64,000 nucleotides of DNA from Drosophila miranda (lineage: Eukaryota > Arthropoda > Insecta > Diptera > Drosophilidae), in the NCBI RefSeq assembly GCF_003369915.1, contig NC_046675.1:28706001-28770000 (forward strand), given 5' to 3'. How positions within the stretch are numbered: the first letter of the stretch is position 1; each line of letters starts with the position of its first letter. Below, piece after piece: positions 45,601 to 58,200 of this stretch. The notes under the pieces were generated by a model. The model searched no databases. It was not told the origin of the DNA and saw only the letters and a list, made by a program, of their open reading frames with translations. A program made the position numbers and the translations under genes.

Positions 45601-48600
45601 GATTTGATGACTTTGAAATGGGAAACAGAAACCCACATCACTCTACAGTTTAATAATTATTAATAATATCATAAATAGCCATGCCGTTTTGTAAACACTC
45701 AGGAGTTAAATTCAATGTCTTTTACATACACAAATGAGTCGAAGCTGCCCAAAATTAATGAATGCCTTGGAAAAATACCGAAACACTGAGTCATGTTCCG
45801 CGTAATTCTCTACGCTAAGTAAATGCTAAATAGACAATGTCGATTGCTGCCAATTGGTTCATAAAAAGTCAATTAGGTTTCTCTGGAACACAAATATATT
45901 TCGGTGACGTTTTCGGTTTACCTTGTGAAGGTCGATTAGCGACTGTACGAGTTGTTCGTCACATGGGGCGCAAACTGAATCACAATTTCGCAAAATTTGT
46001 ATGCAGTCGGCAAAGTTGTCAACTGCAGCCTTGACTCAGGTCTCCCCCACAAAAAATCCCACTTTGCATGGTAAAAAACACAACTAATAAACCATAAATT
46101 GTTGCATAAATCTGTGGCCCGTTTCCTGTGTGAAAACTTTCACAAGACACATTTTTGCCAAAGGCAAATAATTTATAATAATTATTATTATGAAGCCTGA
46201 TGTCGTGTTACACATGCATCAATTTGATGAATTTTGTTGATTTAACTTTGAAAATCGTGGGAAGAGAGTCTCATCGAGAGTCATGGTCATGGCCAAGACG
46301 GGGACGGGCTTGCCATTTCAATCCAAACAGTATGAATTATTGGTTTTGTTTTGTATTTCCGTAATTGATATTCCATGAGGATAGTTGAATAAGAAATAAA
46401 AATCGAAAAATATCAAGAAAGTAAAAAGCAGTAAACATCATATAAAATATATAAGCTTAATATCTCTCAAAAGAATTCCTTGAAATATTTCTTATGTCAC
46501 AGAATTCCCAGGCCAAACGCCTTTTTGAGTCATTCCGAATACCCCTATATATCGTCCGATTATTCAAAGAAATGCTGCTTGAGTCAAACTTTAATCTCTC
46601 AGAGAAGATTATGCAGCCAATGGCCTGGCCTATGACATCATGATGTCTTCAAAATGAAGTTGAGTTTTGGGGTTTTTTTTTTAATTTCTGTTTTCTTTTT
46701 GCTTGTTTATCAGCATCTGAGTATCGGTCCAACAGGCGCAGCGGCTTTTTTGAACGCATTTCATTAGCGGGTTTATGTATATATAAATATATATATGTAT
46801 ATATATGAGGCTGATATATGTCTGGTGTCTGGTATATGGTGTCTTGTCTGCATTCACAACCGGTGTGTGCTGTGCTGTGCTGTGTGGCTTGTCTTCGCAC
46901 CGGCTCCAGACTTGTCTTTTGTTTGTTTTATATGGTGTGTATATCTCTCTTTCCACCTCTACATCTTTGCATTAAATGCATTTTCGTATAGTATCTATAT
47001 ATGTATATATTACATTTGCTTTACTTTTACTTTCATATGCAACTGGTTGGCGAGTGTCTGCCACATGTTGTTGGTGCTGCCGCTGCCTCTCAATGGGGAA
47101 GCGTGTTGCATGTGTGTTTGGGATCTCTCTCTCTCTCTCTCTGGTTTTTATCGAGGCGAGTCGCCAAGTCTCGGGGCTGCAATGAAAACGGTTTGTAAAG
47201 TGATTGTCAATCATTTTTGGTGGCATGTCGCTTAACCGCTTTGACAATAAACAGCAGCAGCAACAACAATGGCAGCTGCTACACATTTTTTCTTGGGTTT
47301 GGGCCAACGATCGTTGGCCATCTGATTTGTGCGAGTATTTGCTCAATTAAGCCATTTCAAAGTGTATAAATTGCGAAAGATACGGGTGGAAATTTGTACC
47401 CAAACAGCTGTGTGGATGAGGCAATAATCCACGAAGGCAGGGTTATTAAAATTAAAAGAGTTTTGGAGATGTATTCAGAAAATCGAAGATCTGTAGATAG
47501 TTTAAATTCCAGGGTAGGAATTAAATGATCCCTAAAGCGCACATTTTTATCGATTTTATTTATATGCTTGGAAATATCTGCCACAGAATGCCTTTAAAAT
47601 TCCTTTTGTCATTTCTATATCTCTCATCTCAAAACCCAGTTAATAATTGCCTCCCAAACTACTTTCAAAAACATAAATCTTTGAGTCTTAAACACCTTTT
47701 ATAATTCACTTATTTATGACCCACCTGCCATTGATTTATTTGACTTTAATCATCCAATAATCAACAACAAAAGTTATACCCAAGACCCAAAAAAGAAAAC
47801 GAAACCCCTAAATATTGACGCAACACTTAGCTGCAGAGCAAAGCAAATTGGTTAAATGCTTTAAATGAACAAATAAGGAAAACTAAACCAATTTAAAACG
47901 CGCACCGAAACTTTGTTTCGGCATCTTTTGAAACACAGTCGAAATTGGGATAGGCTTTGTGGGAGATTTCATTCGCTGCCATGGCCTTAATTTTGCCAAC
48001 TCTCAACTTTTATCATCACGAAAATTTTCATGTGTAACGCGAATGAAGACATTACCCCGCATGGGGAAAACTTGGCCTCTGTTTTCATGTAACACATGCA
48101 ATGGCATCCGAAAATCTTCATTTTTAGCGTTTTTATATAATGTCGGAATGAATTTTTCAGTTTTGATTTGGCATTTTCGCTAATTTCGAATTTCTATGTA
48201 GATTATACTCTTAATTAAAGCCAATTATAATTATTGAACAACTTTCGCTGCCCCTCGAGTATCTCGATATCCAGTTGCATGCGAATAACTAAAAACAAAT
48301 CACACAAGTATCAGGTTTTCCTTCATCGCCGCCCGTTCGAGTTGGAGTTGGAATTGGAGGGGAAGTGGGTGCTTATGTCTGTGGCAAATTGATGCAAGTC
48401 GCTAGCTTGTGGGGAGATGCCAAAGGGGATGCTGCCCATGCCCCCCTTAAAATTGGTCACATTTTGCTGGATGCTGTAAGAGTTTTCAGTGCTGGAGGGG
48501 TCCTAACCCTTCACTGGCACAAATCAGGTTTGTCTGTAAATCATACTGTCTTCGAGTCTCTTTCTAAGATTGTATCTTTGATTGCAGCATCACAATTGAT

Positions 48601-50075
48601 TTCTTTTGGGTTGTATTGAGACTGAAGTTTATCTCTGTGCTTCGCTTTGGTTTCTTCTTTTCCTAAAGATTTGTAGATGGAGAATGCTTTGAATGCTCTC
48701 AAATATCTTTTTCTGGCCTAGCAAAGTATCTTAAACCTTAATCAAATCGTAAATAGATCTTCAATCATCATTTGGTGTGTCCTAGCCTTCGTTATAGCCC
48801 TTTTCTGTAGTTTCTTTTTGGCTGCAAACTTAAATATTGCTCCATTCACGATATGGCAGTGCATAAACTGAAGTTGCAATATTATTATTATCTTTTTTTT
48901 AGTGTTTATTTTGTATATTATTCTGTGGCATCCAGCAGCAGCTGCGATAAGGCCCGGACAGAAGGAAAAACAAACAAAGCACACAAAACCAGAGACAATG
49001 CAACAGTGGCGGCGGCACTGTTTGTGCAACACCGAAAAGCGCATTCATTTCTGAATCGGATTTTTTCGTTGCACTTTAATATATGCAACCACCACAAGGG
49101 GAACCAGCAGTAACAAAGGTAACAAACAGACCCAACAGACACTCCACTGTTTGCACATTTGATATTCGTATCTTTTGACGTGAGTCGGATTTTGTGAGTT
49201 CTTTGAACACACATTTCTTTTGACGGATGGAATATGGAATCCATTCCGTATGGAATATTGGTTAACCAATGCGATTGGCCATTGATGTGTGCTGACGGTT
49301 TCTGGGCGCGTCGCATCGTCTCTTCGATGAGGCATTGGATTGATATTTGCATTGATGGCATTTGATGGCTGGCGGTTTGATCAGCGGAATTATTATTTTG
49401 GGAGCAGCAGCTCTGCAGATAAAAAAACCTTGGGTATTCTCTGGGATTTCGTTATGTGGGTTCGTTCGATAGGAAGTGGTATTTCTTGTTGAATTTATTT
49501 TAAAGATTTGTATCTATGATTTGGGTTGGGTTCTGCACTGCCTTAAGCTTGTATATCCCAGATAAACCAATTCAAAATGTGATGTTCCTAAGTAGCCCTG
49601 AACCTTAAGTACTTTACTCCCTCTGCATTGATCCCAAATGACTTTTGTGATCTTTCAAGAGACCCCAACCAAGCAACAAAGAAGTAGAAGAAGCCGAAAC
49701 TGTAGGCGTAATCGTACCAATGAATGCCAGACGTTGGCTTGGGGTTTTTTCAATGGGATTGAGTCTTTTTCCCCTCCCGCACAACAATTGGACAGTTCAA
49801 ATAGTTCGCTGAGTTCACTTGTCAGCCGATTGACAATTGCTAGGCCTGGACTCCAAAAGAGTTGCCTTGCCAAAAACCATAGTCAGAGTCTTGTATGCAT
49901 CATGGTCGTCTGTCTTGAGCGACTTCTAGAGAGAGAGGACGGTGGGTACACCCACAGATGGCAGATCACCAGACACACCTGACGAGAGTGGGTGAGACAG
50001 AGAGACAGAGAGAGAGAGAGAGCGTTCAACTATTATGTCAAGCAGAGCTTAAGCTCTTTTACCTGTGGAGAGAGG

Positions 50076-50168
50076 TCTATACCTGTTGATGATCTCTCCC
50101 TCTCTCAAAGCCATACCTGTTAATCTACCTCTCTCATAGCCATACCTGTTGATCTCTCTCCCTCATAG
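50076..50168. repeat. Short tandem repeat, three units of about 30 bases
   Basis: The unit is roughly ATACCTGTTGATCTCTC, then a CCTCTC-type stretch and ATAGCC. Three units are visible beginning near 50079, 50113 and 50142, each with small differences. It lies in a wider CT-rich zone with GAGA-type words on the opposite strand. Confidence 0.6.
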
Positions 50169-50411
50169 CCTCTCCTACAGATCTCTCTCTGGCACTCTGT
50201 CTCTCTCTTTGCTCAGCTGAGCTGAAACTCAACACGGCTATAACCAGTTACCTGTTTGGGCGGTTGGCCATCCTTCTGCAGACATCTAAACGTGGTCTAC
50301 ACGACTGTGGTGGGATACCAAAATCACGCTACCATTCCATATCCATGCCAGCGGAGAGATCAGTTGGTGGACGTGCTTCAGACGGAGCGGTTTGGCCCCG
50401 GTGCGAACGTG

Positions 50412-50418
50412 TATAAAA
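50412..50418 (+). promoter_or_regulatory. Candidate TATA box
   Basis: TATAAAA with a TTCAATC Inr-like word 40 bases downstream. It might serve the mucin-like gene 1.9 kb downstream. Spacing is a little long and no transcript is known to me. Confidence 0.25.
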
Positions 50419-52294
50419 TATATCTCTATCTATCGGTCTGTGTGTGCGCTTCAATCGCTCTCTCTCTTTCCCTGTGTGTCTCTCTCGCTCTCTCTCTGGG
50501 TCTATAAACGTGGCCAGATAACAGATAACCTTTTGCCGGTTTGGTGCTAATCTTCAGTTCAAGTGATATTTCGTTGGATATTTTCACCGATTTATGCTAA
50601 TCTTTTGCGGCTTTCTTATTGAACAAACAAAAAACACAAGTGAAATGCTCAGAAGGGGAGGGGTGGAAACAGCAACATCGATGGACAAAAAAAACATTCC
50701 ATTTAAAATACCAAAAACAAGTTTTCTCTCTTTCTCGCCATGCTATCTACCTCTCTTTCACTCAACGATCTTCCCCTCTCCTTCTCTACGATCTCTCCCT
50801 CTCTTTCTCTGTTTCTCTGTTTCTTTCCCCTCTTATTTGCTTTTGTTGTTTGCCTTTTTGCCATTTCTACATACAAGGAGTGAGAGTGAAATGTGAAATG
50901 TCAGCACACACACACAGACCAGACCCCCCCCGACCCAAGCAGTAACCCCAATAACTTTTACAATGACATCATTTGTTTAAGCAGCAACAACAAAACTATA
51001 ACAAATAGCAATAGATATGGTAGCTGTGGTAGCTGTGTCTTAGAAGCCGCCTTCCGTCTAATTGCCTTTGAAGCTTGAAACTTGGCCAAAAAGGCATTGG
51101 AGTGCATTCTGCGGCTTGCAGCCGTTTTCCCAGTTGCTGGCTGCTGCTGGAAAACCGGTTCAAATATTTTCGCTATTGCAATTTGGGTCTAAAGTTTTTT
51201 TTTTTGTTTTTTTTTAAATCCAATTGCATGAGCATAGTTTCCTCGGCAATTTGTTGGCTTTTGTCTATCTTAGGGTTTCTTGGGTTATTTGCCTAGTTTT
51301 CTGTGGCCTTTTTGCACAGTTTTTTTTTTTTTGGTTGAAGTTGGTGAGAAACAAATATTATGGCCACAAATTAAAGATATTTATGGGTTTGCCCTTGCCT
51401 TACCATTGTTTCGAGAGCTGTAAATCCATCTTAAAAATGGTAAATAGGGTTAAATATTCTCAGGTCATCCATCAACTACAGTTTTCGAGAGACTTGTGGT
51501 ATATGCTTGAATGGAAATATATTCACAAAGAAAGGTTTCACCTTCTTCAACGCACAAAAGACTTGGAACACAAACCTGCTTGAGGAATTGGATAGTTATG
51601 AGGCGATACAGAAGATTTTTTAACTCAAATATCAACTATCACTTTATTCAATGATGACTAAACTTAAAATTCCCTTAAAAAAAAAACCACAGCTTTGCAT
51701 TCATAAAACTCAATTCCAAGAGACTTAAAGCAAATATTTGCAATAATCATTAATTACATTGTAATGGTTGACAAATGACTAAATGCACAGTTCCTTTGAA
51801 GTATAAGTCATAGTATTTGCTTAACAAACAGTTCAGGAAAACTGAAGTATCATTAAAAAGAAATTTCGTAAAGTTCCCCCATTGGACAAGTGGAATATTT
51901 TTGCAACTTTCCAAGTAATATTAACCCAAATGTGAGCGCCCAACAAATCACCCATCAAATGGACTGACAAAATATAGCACTTGACATCACACAAAAAGCA
52001 TTATTTAACCCGACTTTCAAACGGAAATGACAGCATTTTGGGGAGTTACCAAACCAACAGAAACCGCTACAAAATAAATATCGTGTAACGCAAAAACCGC
52101 GAAAATATAAAACAAAAGCAAGCCCAAACAAAAAACCGCAATGAGTGCCCTAAAGTTAATGATTGAGACCTTTAACCAACAAAAAGTTGATACATAATAC
52201 TTATTGCAAATTTTATTTCTTATAGAAAATCATTATAAATTAACAATAAAAATAAAAACAAGTGCAAACGTGTGAGAAAAATAAAAGTTGAAAA

Positions 52295-55200
52295 ATGCAA
52301 ACGTGTAGAAGAAGAAAAGCCGTAGGCGATACGGCCACGATCTCGTGGCGACGACTGTGTTTGGCCAGTCTCTTGGGATTATTGCTGCTTGGCATTCAAA
52401 TTGAGCATGCGGCGTCTGCGCCTGCAGGCGAGGATGATGCAGCAACGACCATGCCACCACCACCACCTATGGATGCCACAACAACAGAATCTACAACAGT
52501 CTCCTCTACCGCAGCAGAAACAACAATTGGCGTAGAACAAAGCAGCATCGGCAGCACCAGCACCAGCACCAGCAGTACCACTGAGGAAGCGGATAGTTCA
52601 ACGACTTCAAGCACTACAGAAACGTCCAACAAATTGAATGCGGCCGAAGCTGGTGAGTTATACGAAAGCCAAAAGCCATGAAAATTATAGATGCCGGCAA
52701 GACGCAACGATGGCGATGACGTTGTCTAGGCCCCCAGATCGTTTGCCAGACACTTTAATCTCACCTTACCTGGGCTCTGGGACTCACTCTCAGAGACTCT
52801 CTGGGCCATAATCAAATTTCATTCTCTGAGCCACCAATTAACGGCCAGGCCTCCTCACATCGTGAGCCAGTGCGTGTCTTGGGTGTGCTGTTGCCGCCCT
52901 GCCCTGCCCTGCCCGGCCCTGCCACCAATTTCGTTTCGATCTGTAAGACATTTCTCCATAATTATTTCGGATTCGCTTAAATGGAGCGAACCAAAAGAAA
53001 TTTTCGTGGCTTTTGGGATTAATCATTGGTAGAATATATTTGTATTTGTGGCCACAACAAGTTGTTTCCTGTTGAATTACTTAGTTAATTGTGCGGCATA
53101 TCAAAGCGAAATTTCTGAACATCTTTTGACCGCAAGCTAAAAGGCAGAGACTTCCAGTTTGTTGAAGCCTGAAATGGGAAAGTATCATAATAATAATTTA
53201 AGTATTTCTTGAGAGAGAAAATTAACTTTTAATGTGAGTCTATAACCGAAGGCAACATTCCAACACGTATTACATCTTCAGAAGTATAACTTTTCTCTGG
53301 TTAATCAATCATTCAAAGAATATTTTAGATATAAGAAAATATGAATAGGCAATGGAGGGAAAACATGCATAACTTTAGACCCAAGAAAAGCTAGCATATA
53401 AATATTTGTAACCTAAGAAACTGAACAAAACCAAGATTTAAATTAATTTTTAAACTAAGAAAAGCTATACAAAAATTGATTAGAGGATAAAATTGATGTT
53501 TAATGAAGCATTCCCACACGTTTTGAGATAATCTTTTGAGACAAGAACTTTTCCAGATCAAAAGTGAAAGGCTCCATTCGTCTGAGTACTCATATATCTT
53601 CTAAACCAATCAAGTTTTTCTTATACAGAAAATGAGGTTACCAGTTTAATTGTTTCGGTTCTTTGGGGCCATCATGTTATAATTAGCTTGAGTGTAGTTT
53701 TTTCGGTTTAATGTCAGATGCACATCAAAAGCGACATGAGAGCGACATGGCTCATAAAAAAAACATCAATTTGTTGTACTTTTCCTTTGTTGTTTTAGGT
53801 TTTCTTACTTCTCATCTTGTTGGTCCATTGATGACTCGATAAAATGGGGCCCAGGGTTGGCCCACACACAGATATCAGATCTGTTTCAGCTTAGAAAAGT
53901 GGAAACACTCGATGGGTTTTGGGCCCTTCACAAGTCGCCCCAAATGCCAAGAGAATAGTTAATAAGGTTTGGGGCTAGACCTCCAAAAAATTACTCAATT
54001 TATATGCAAATTAGGGAATTGCAATGATTCATGATCTTAACCTACTTGCAGCCGAAAAATTCGTTTGTTTTAGCCTCAGGGATTTTTGGGAGTGGAATGT
54101 CTGTATCGCGGGGGCTAATTATAAAAAGATGTACCACGAAAAGTTAACAAGAAAAATATATTCAGCAATTAGTCATTTGGTTTTTGGGTTGAAACACCCA
54201 CAAACTATGCAAAAGACACACCACACCTGCTGATCAGCCTCGGGAATCCATTGATGTGTTCCCCCTTGCCGAAGAGAGTGGCTTCATTAATTAGTCAGAA
54301 AGTGGGCAGCCAACCATCAGATTAAGGTCTTACGTTATGTAAATATATATCTAAAAATACGAGCATTTACGTATTTACAAATCAATTATTGAGCAAGACT
54401 TTGGACAGTTGCAAAACGGGTTTGTGCTTTAGTTGCAGCCACTGGAGACAAGTCTTTAAGTGGGGCTTTGAAGTGTCAATGGATCAAACAATTATATGTA
54501 TAAATTGAAATATATATTCTATATATAAAAGCTGTGTGTCCGAATGATTCATCAACGAACAGCCCAAGCGGATATGCAATCCAGAAATCTCCATTTTTGG
54601 AGAGCCCACTTTGAACTTCAAATAGCTCCTGCGGCCATTCAGAGCCAGCCTAGGAGTTTAAGCTATAAATTTATTCATAAATAAAATCTATAAAATTGTA
54701 TTGAATATTTTCCAATAAAATTGCTACTTGTTTGTTCGTGGATTTTCCCCCAGTTAGTGCAAACAAAAGCTATTAGCGATGCTTTTTCACTGTTTGACAG
54801 ACAGCCAACTAGTTTGTGCAAAAAAAAAAACCCAAAGCCGAAACCAGAGGCCAGTAAATTGTTTGCTAACTAAGGAAAATCGACACAAGCACGAGACCGA
54901 CCGACCGATCGACTTTAATGAGTTGGAAAATTGCAGAGCATGGTGGCTGGTGTACTTGAAAGTCGAGTACATAAATCATTTATGTTAATTTTCCACTGTG
55001 CGGTTATTCCCAATTGATCACTGAGTGCAAAAATTATGGCCTTCCATTGAAAAATTCCTATTGAGCAATTTTCAATGCGTTGGCAATGCAAGTCAGGGCC
55101 CTGCACTCGATACGGTGTTGCCAAAAATATACACAAGCAAGGTCTCTCTCTTGCACAATATACTTATATATTTATATAAAAAACACGAGTCTGAACGACC

Positions 55201-58200
55201 TCAATTACCAGATTTACTTTCTTCAAGGGAAAACCATCAGCTTGGCAGAAAAAACAGAAATAATCATAAATTACAAAAAAAAAAAAACGAAAAGTGCTGA
55301 GTGACCTGCTATTATGTGGACCTGTTGATTGTTTATTATTTTTACAAATCATAGCAGAGTGAAATTTACATATTTGCGGCACGATAGTCGTGAATTTCGA
55401 GAGAGGATGTTAGGATGGAGTCAACATTTAAGCGAAAACATCAAGTTTTGCATGAATGAAATATGCCCCGAGTCGCCCATGGAGACGATGCCTCTTCAAG
55501 TTTGTTGCCTCAGTCTTTTGTTTGTGCACGGACTCCCATGGGAGTTCTCTCTCTCCATCTTTCTGTTGATTTTTTGTGTGTTGTTTTTGTTTTATGTTTG
55601 TTTTCTGTCTGCGTCACTGAGAAATTCTGCAGAAAAAGCCAGGCAGGCAGACAAGACTTTTGTTTTCGTTGGAGTTTTCAAGGATACAAGTTTTGTTGTC
55701 AGAGTGCAGAGTGTGAGAAATATGCCATATATACTCTGTAGAGGGTGTGGCCCCAGAGTTCGGTGCGTGTCTCGCCGTACCTTTCGCTTTGCTGGGGTTC
55801 ATGCTCGATTAGCTGGCAAAATTTTTGTCTAGCGACCCGCTATAATGAACCGATAAGTAAAAGTAGCTTAAAAAGAAAAGACTTTTCAACAAGCCACACA
55901 CAACAATTTCCAAATGTGTGGAGTGACAGATACAACACCAACACCGAAAACTGTTGTTAATTGTTGGCCGTTACTATTATTATTATAACCATTATTATTA
56001 TGGCGTTGTACTCCACACAGAGCATCGTTAGAGAGGGAGTTAGAGATGCGTGAAAGTGCAGACAGAGCCAACAATTAACATTTTGGCCATAAATATGGCT
56101 TACAGATACTTCGAACTTTAGTGTCAAAACCAAAACAAAAAAAAGTGAACTTTCGGTGGGTTTTCCATGACACATGGATTGGCTTTGGCTTTGGCTTTGG
56201 GGGCTTTCTCCGAGACATCAAACTTTAAAGAAACTCTCCAAATTCGAATAGAACCAAACGGGTTACACAAGTGAAAACCCGCCCTGGCGGCAGCCCGGCC
56301 TCAATCTTAATCTCATTCCTATTTATGTCAGGGGCGCCAATCAAAATACATAAAAAAGCAAAGTAAAAATAAGTATAATTGTAACTCGTTTGAAATATGC
56401 ATTAGGCAATGGCATCAATTCCACTTAGAGCACACACGTATCATGCGATTCCTCTAGCTCTCGCGGGGTCTAGACATGCGTCTTGGCCGTCTTGCATTTT
56501 TTTGAATTAGATAATTTTTCATATATATATATAAAGCAAATTTTTCTCATACGAGTGGGAAAAATGTAGCACAGAAAGCCAATGTGCGGCTAATTAATGC
56601 ATTTTAATTGCACATACTTCTGTGGCTTAGTGTGTGTGTGTATACTGCTGCAATTAAGTGTGTCATTGAACGGTGCAGATACAAAGATACAGATACTGGG
56701 GAGTCGGAAAGAGAACGCTGGCAGGAAGTGCCGCCAGGCTTCAACTGGGTGAAAGATAATAAAGAATGAACATTAATTTAATTATATGCTATGACTATTT
56801 TCTACTGTTACTGCTACTGAATGGTAGGAAATATCTGTTATATAATGATAGGGTAAAAGGATTGAGGAATCGGAAGGAAATCATTTTAGTTTATGTTTAT
56901 GCATTCAAAGAACTTCTAAACTAATTCGATTCGGATTCTGATGGTTTATCGAGGAGTCTTTAATCGGGCTAATTCTTGGATAGCTTAGGTGTTAAATGGT
57001 TCATTTTTATACTGAATCCGGGCATGTTCTTAGTGTTTTAAGGTGCTAATTGCTATGGATGTATATCTAGATATGAATAGGAAAGAAGAGGTGGTATTGA
57101 GAGTAAATTTTGCTTGGCTAGAACCAGTTAAAGAGGCAGTTTCTTTCTTGCTTTTGCTCATCTCTACTACTCTTAGCTTTTGCTTACTTTAGCCCATTGA
57201 TAGCCCCTATTTCGCTACACACGCCATTCCCTCTATCCCCCATGTATGTTATTTCCAACTCATTTGATGTTTTGTGAGTTTCGCTTGCCTGTGCCATTCA
57301 ATTGACCTTCAATCTCCAAACGCACTTGCCACTTGCCACCACAAAACTTACAGAGCTAGTCGGCAAAACCTCTCACATGGCTAACTCCAATTCCAAATCC
57401 AATTCGATTTCATGGCCGGCCAAACAACTCGCATTCACTTGGGTAAAGACTCTCCGTGTGTCTGTGGGGTGTCATTCCATTGAGATCAGATACAACAGAC
57501 ACTCGCTACTACTCGGCACAATATTTATACAAAAGTTAAGGGGCTTAGTGTTTATTTGTTCATATTTTTGCCAGAGGTCTTTGTCTTGGCTTTAACAGTA
57601 CTCCACTCCAACTACTAAATGGACAATGACACGAGCCTCGTCGTCGTAGCATTTGAAACGTGTTTTTTTTTCTTTTGCCGTCATAGCATTGGATACGATC
57701 CGCCCTCCCATAGATACTTACTACTCCCTCTGCAGTCCCCCCACCATTTTGCACCAGGTCAAACTGCATTTTTGTTGTTTGTCAGATGCACATGAACTTT
57801 CGAGTTGAAAAAGGTCAAATGCTGTGTTATGTTGGGAAATAATTTTGCTTTGAGTTGTCTTCCCCTTTTCGCTGGGTCGGGGTTTGGTGTCTGTGGGTTT
57901 TAATGGTGTCTGTCGAGTGGAATTCTACCCTATCAGAAATACCTGAATGACTGACCGCTGGGCATTTATATGTGTGTTCTCTCGTCTGCCCTGCCTTTCC
58001 ACTGAGCACTCTTTTGCTGTCATTAGCCAGATAGAAAGGCCGATAAAATGCCTCGCATTTGGGTTAGAAGCGTAGTCGGCTAACTGCAATTGAGATACAA
58101 ATTTATGATAGAGTACTGTGTACTTAGTAGATTTTTTTGGGATTCTTTGGTTGTAAAAGAAAACGGGGTTTCAATGTATTTCAAAAGTGTAAATGATCTA

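Larger units (their letters stand above)
42518..52294. other. Gene-poor region between MAGE and the mucin-like gene
   Basis: No gene is supported over almost 10 kb. From 42600 to 42960 there is a promoter-like patch with several ATCGAT words and GGCGC repeats. Simple repeats lie at 47130 (CT), 50000-50020 (GA) and 50450-50500 (CT). At 50076-50168 a short tandem repeat occurs. A TATA-like GTATAAAATA at 50411-50420 could be a promoter for the downstream gene. The longest open frame (43730-44245) starts with TTG and shows no family resemblance. Much of this may be the regulatory region of the mucin-like gene. Confidence 0.4.

Noticed and set aside
54480-54760. TATATAAAAGCTGTGTGTCCG stretch resembling a dispersed insect repeat start
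   Set aside because: Only one copy in the window and no clear ends, so I cannot support a mobile element call.
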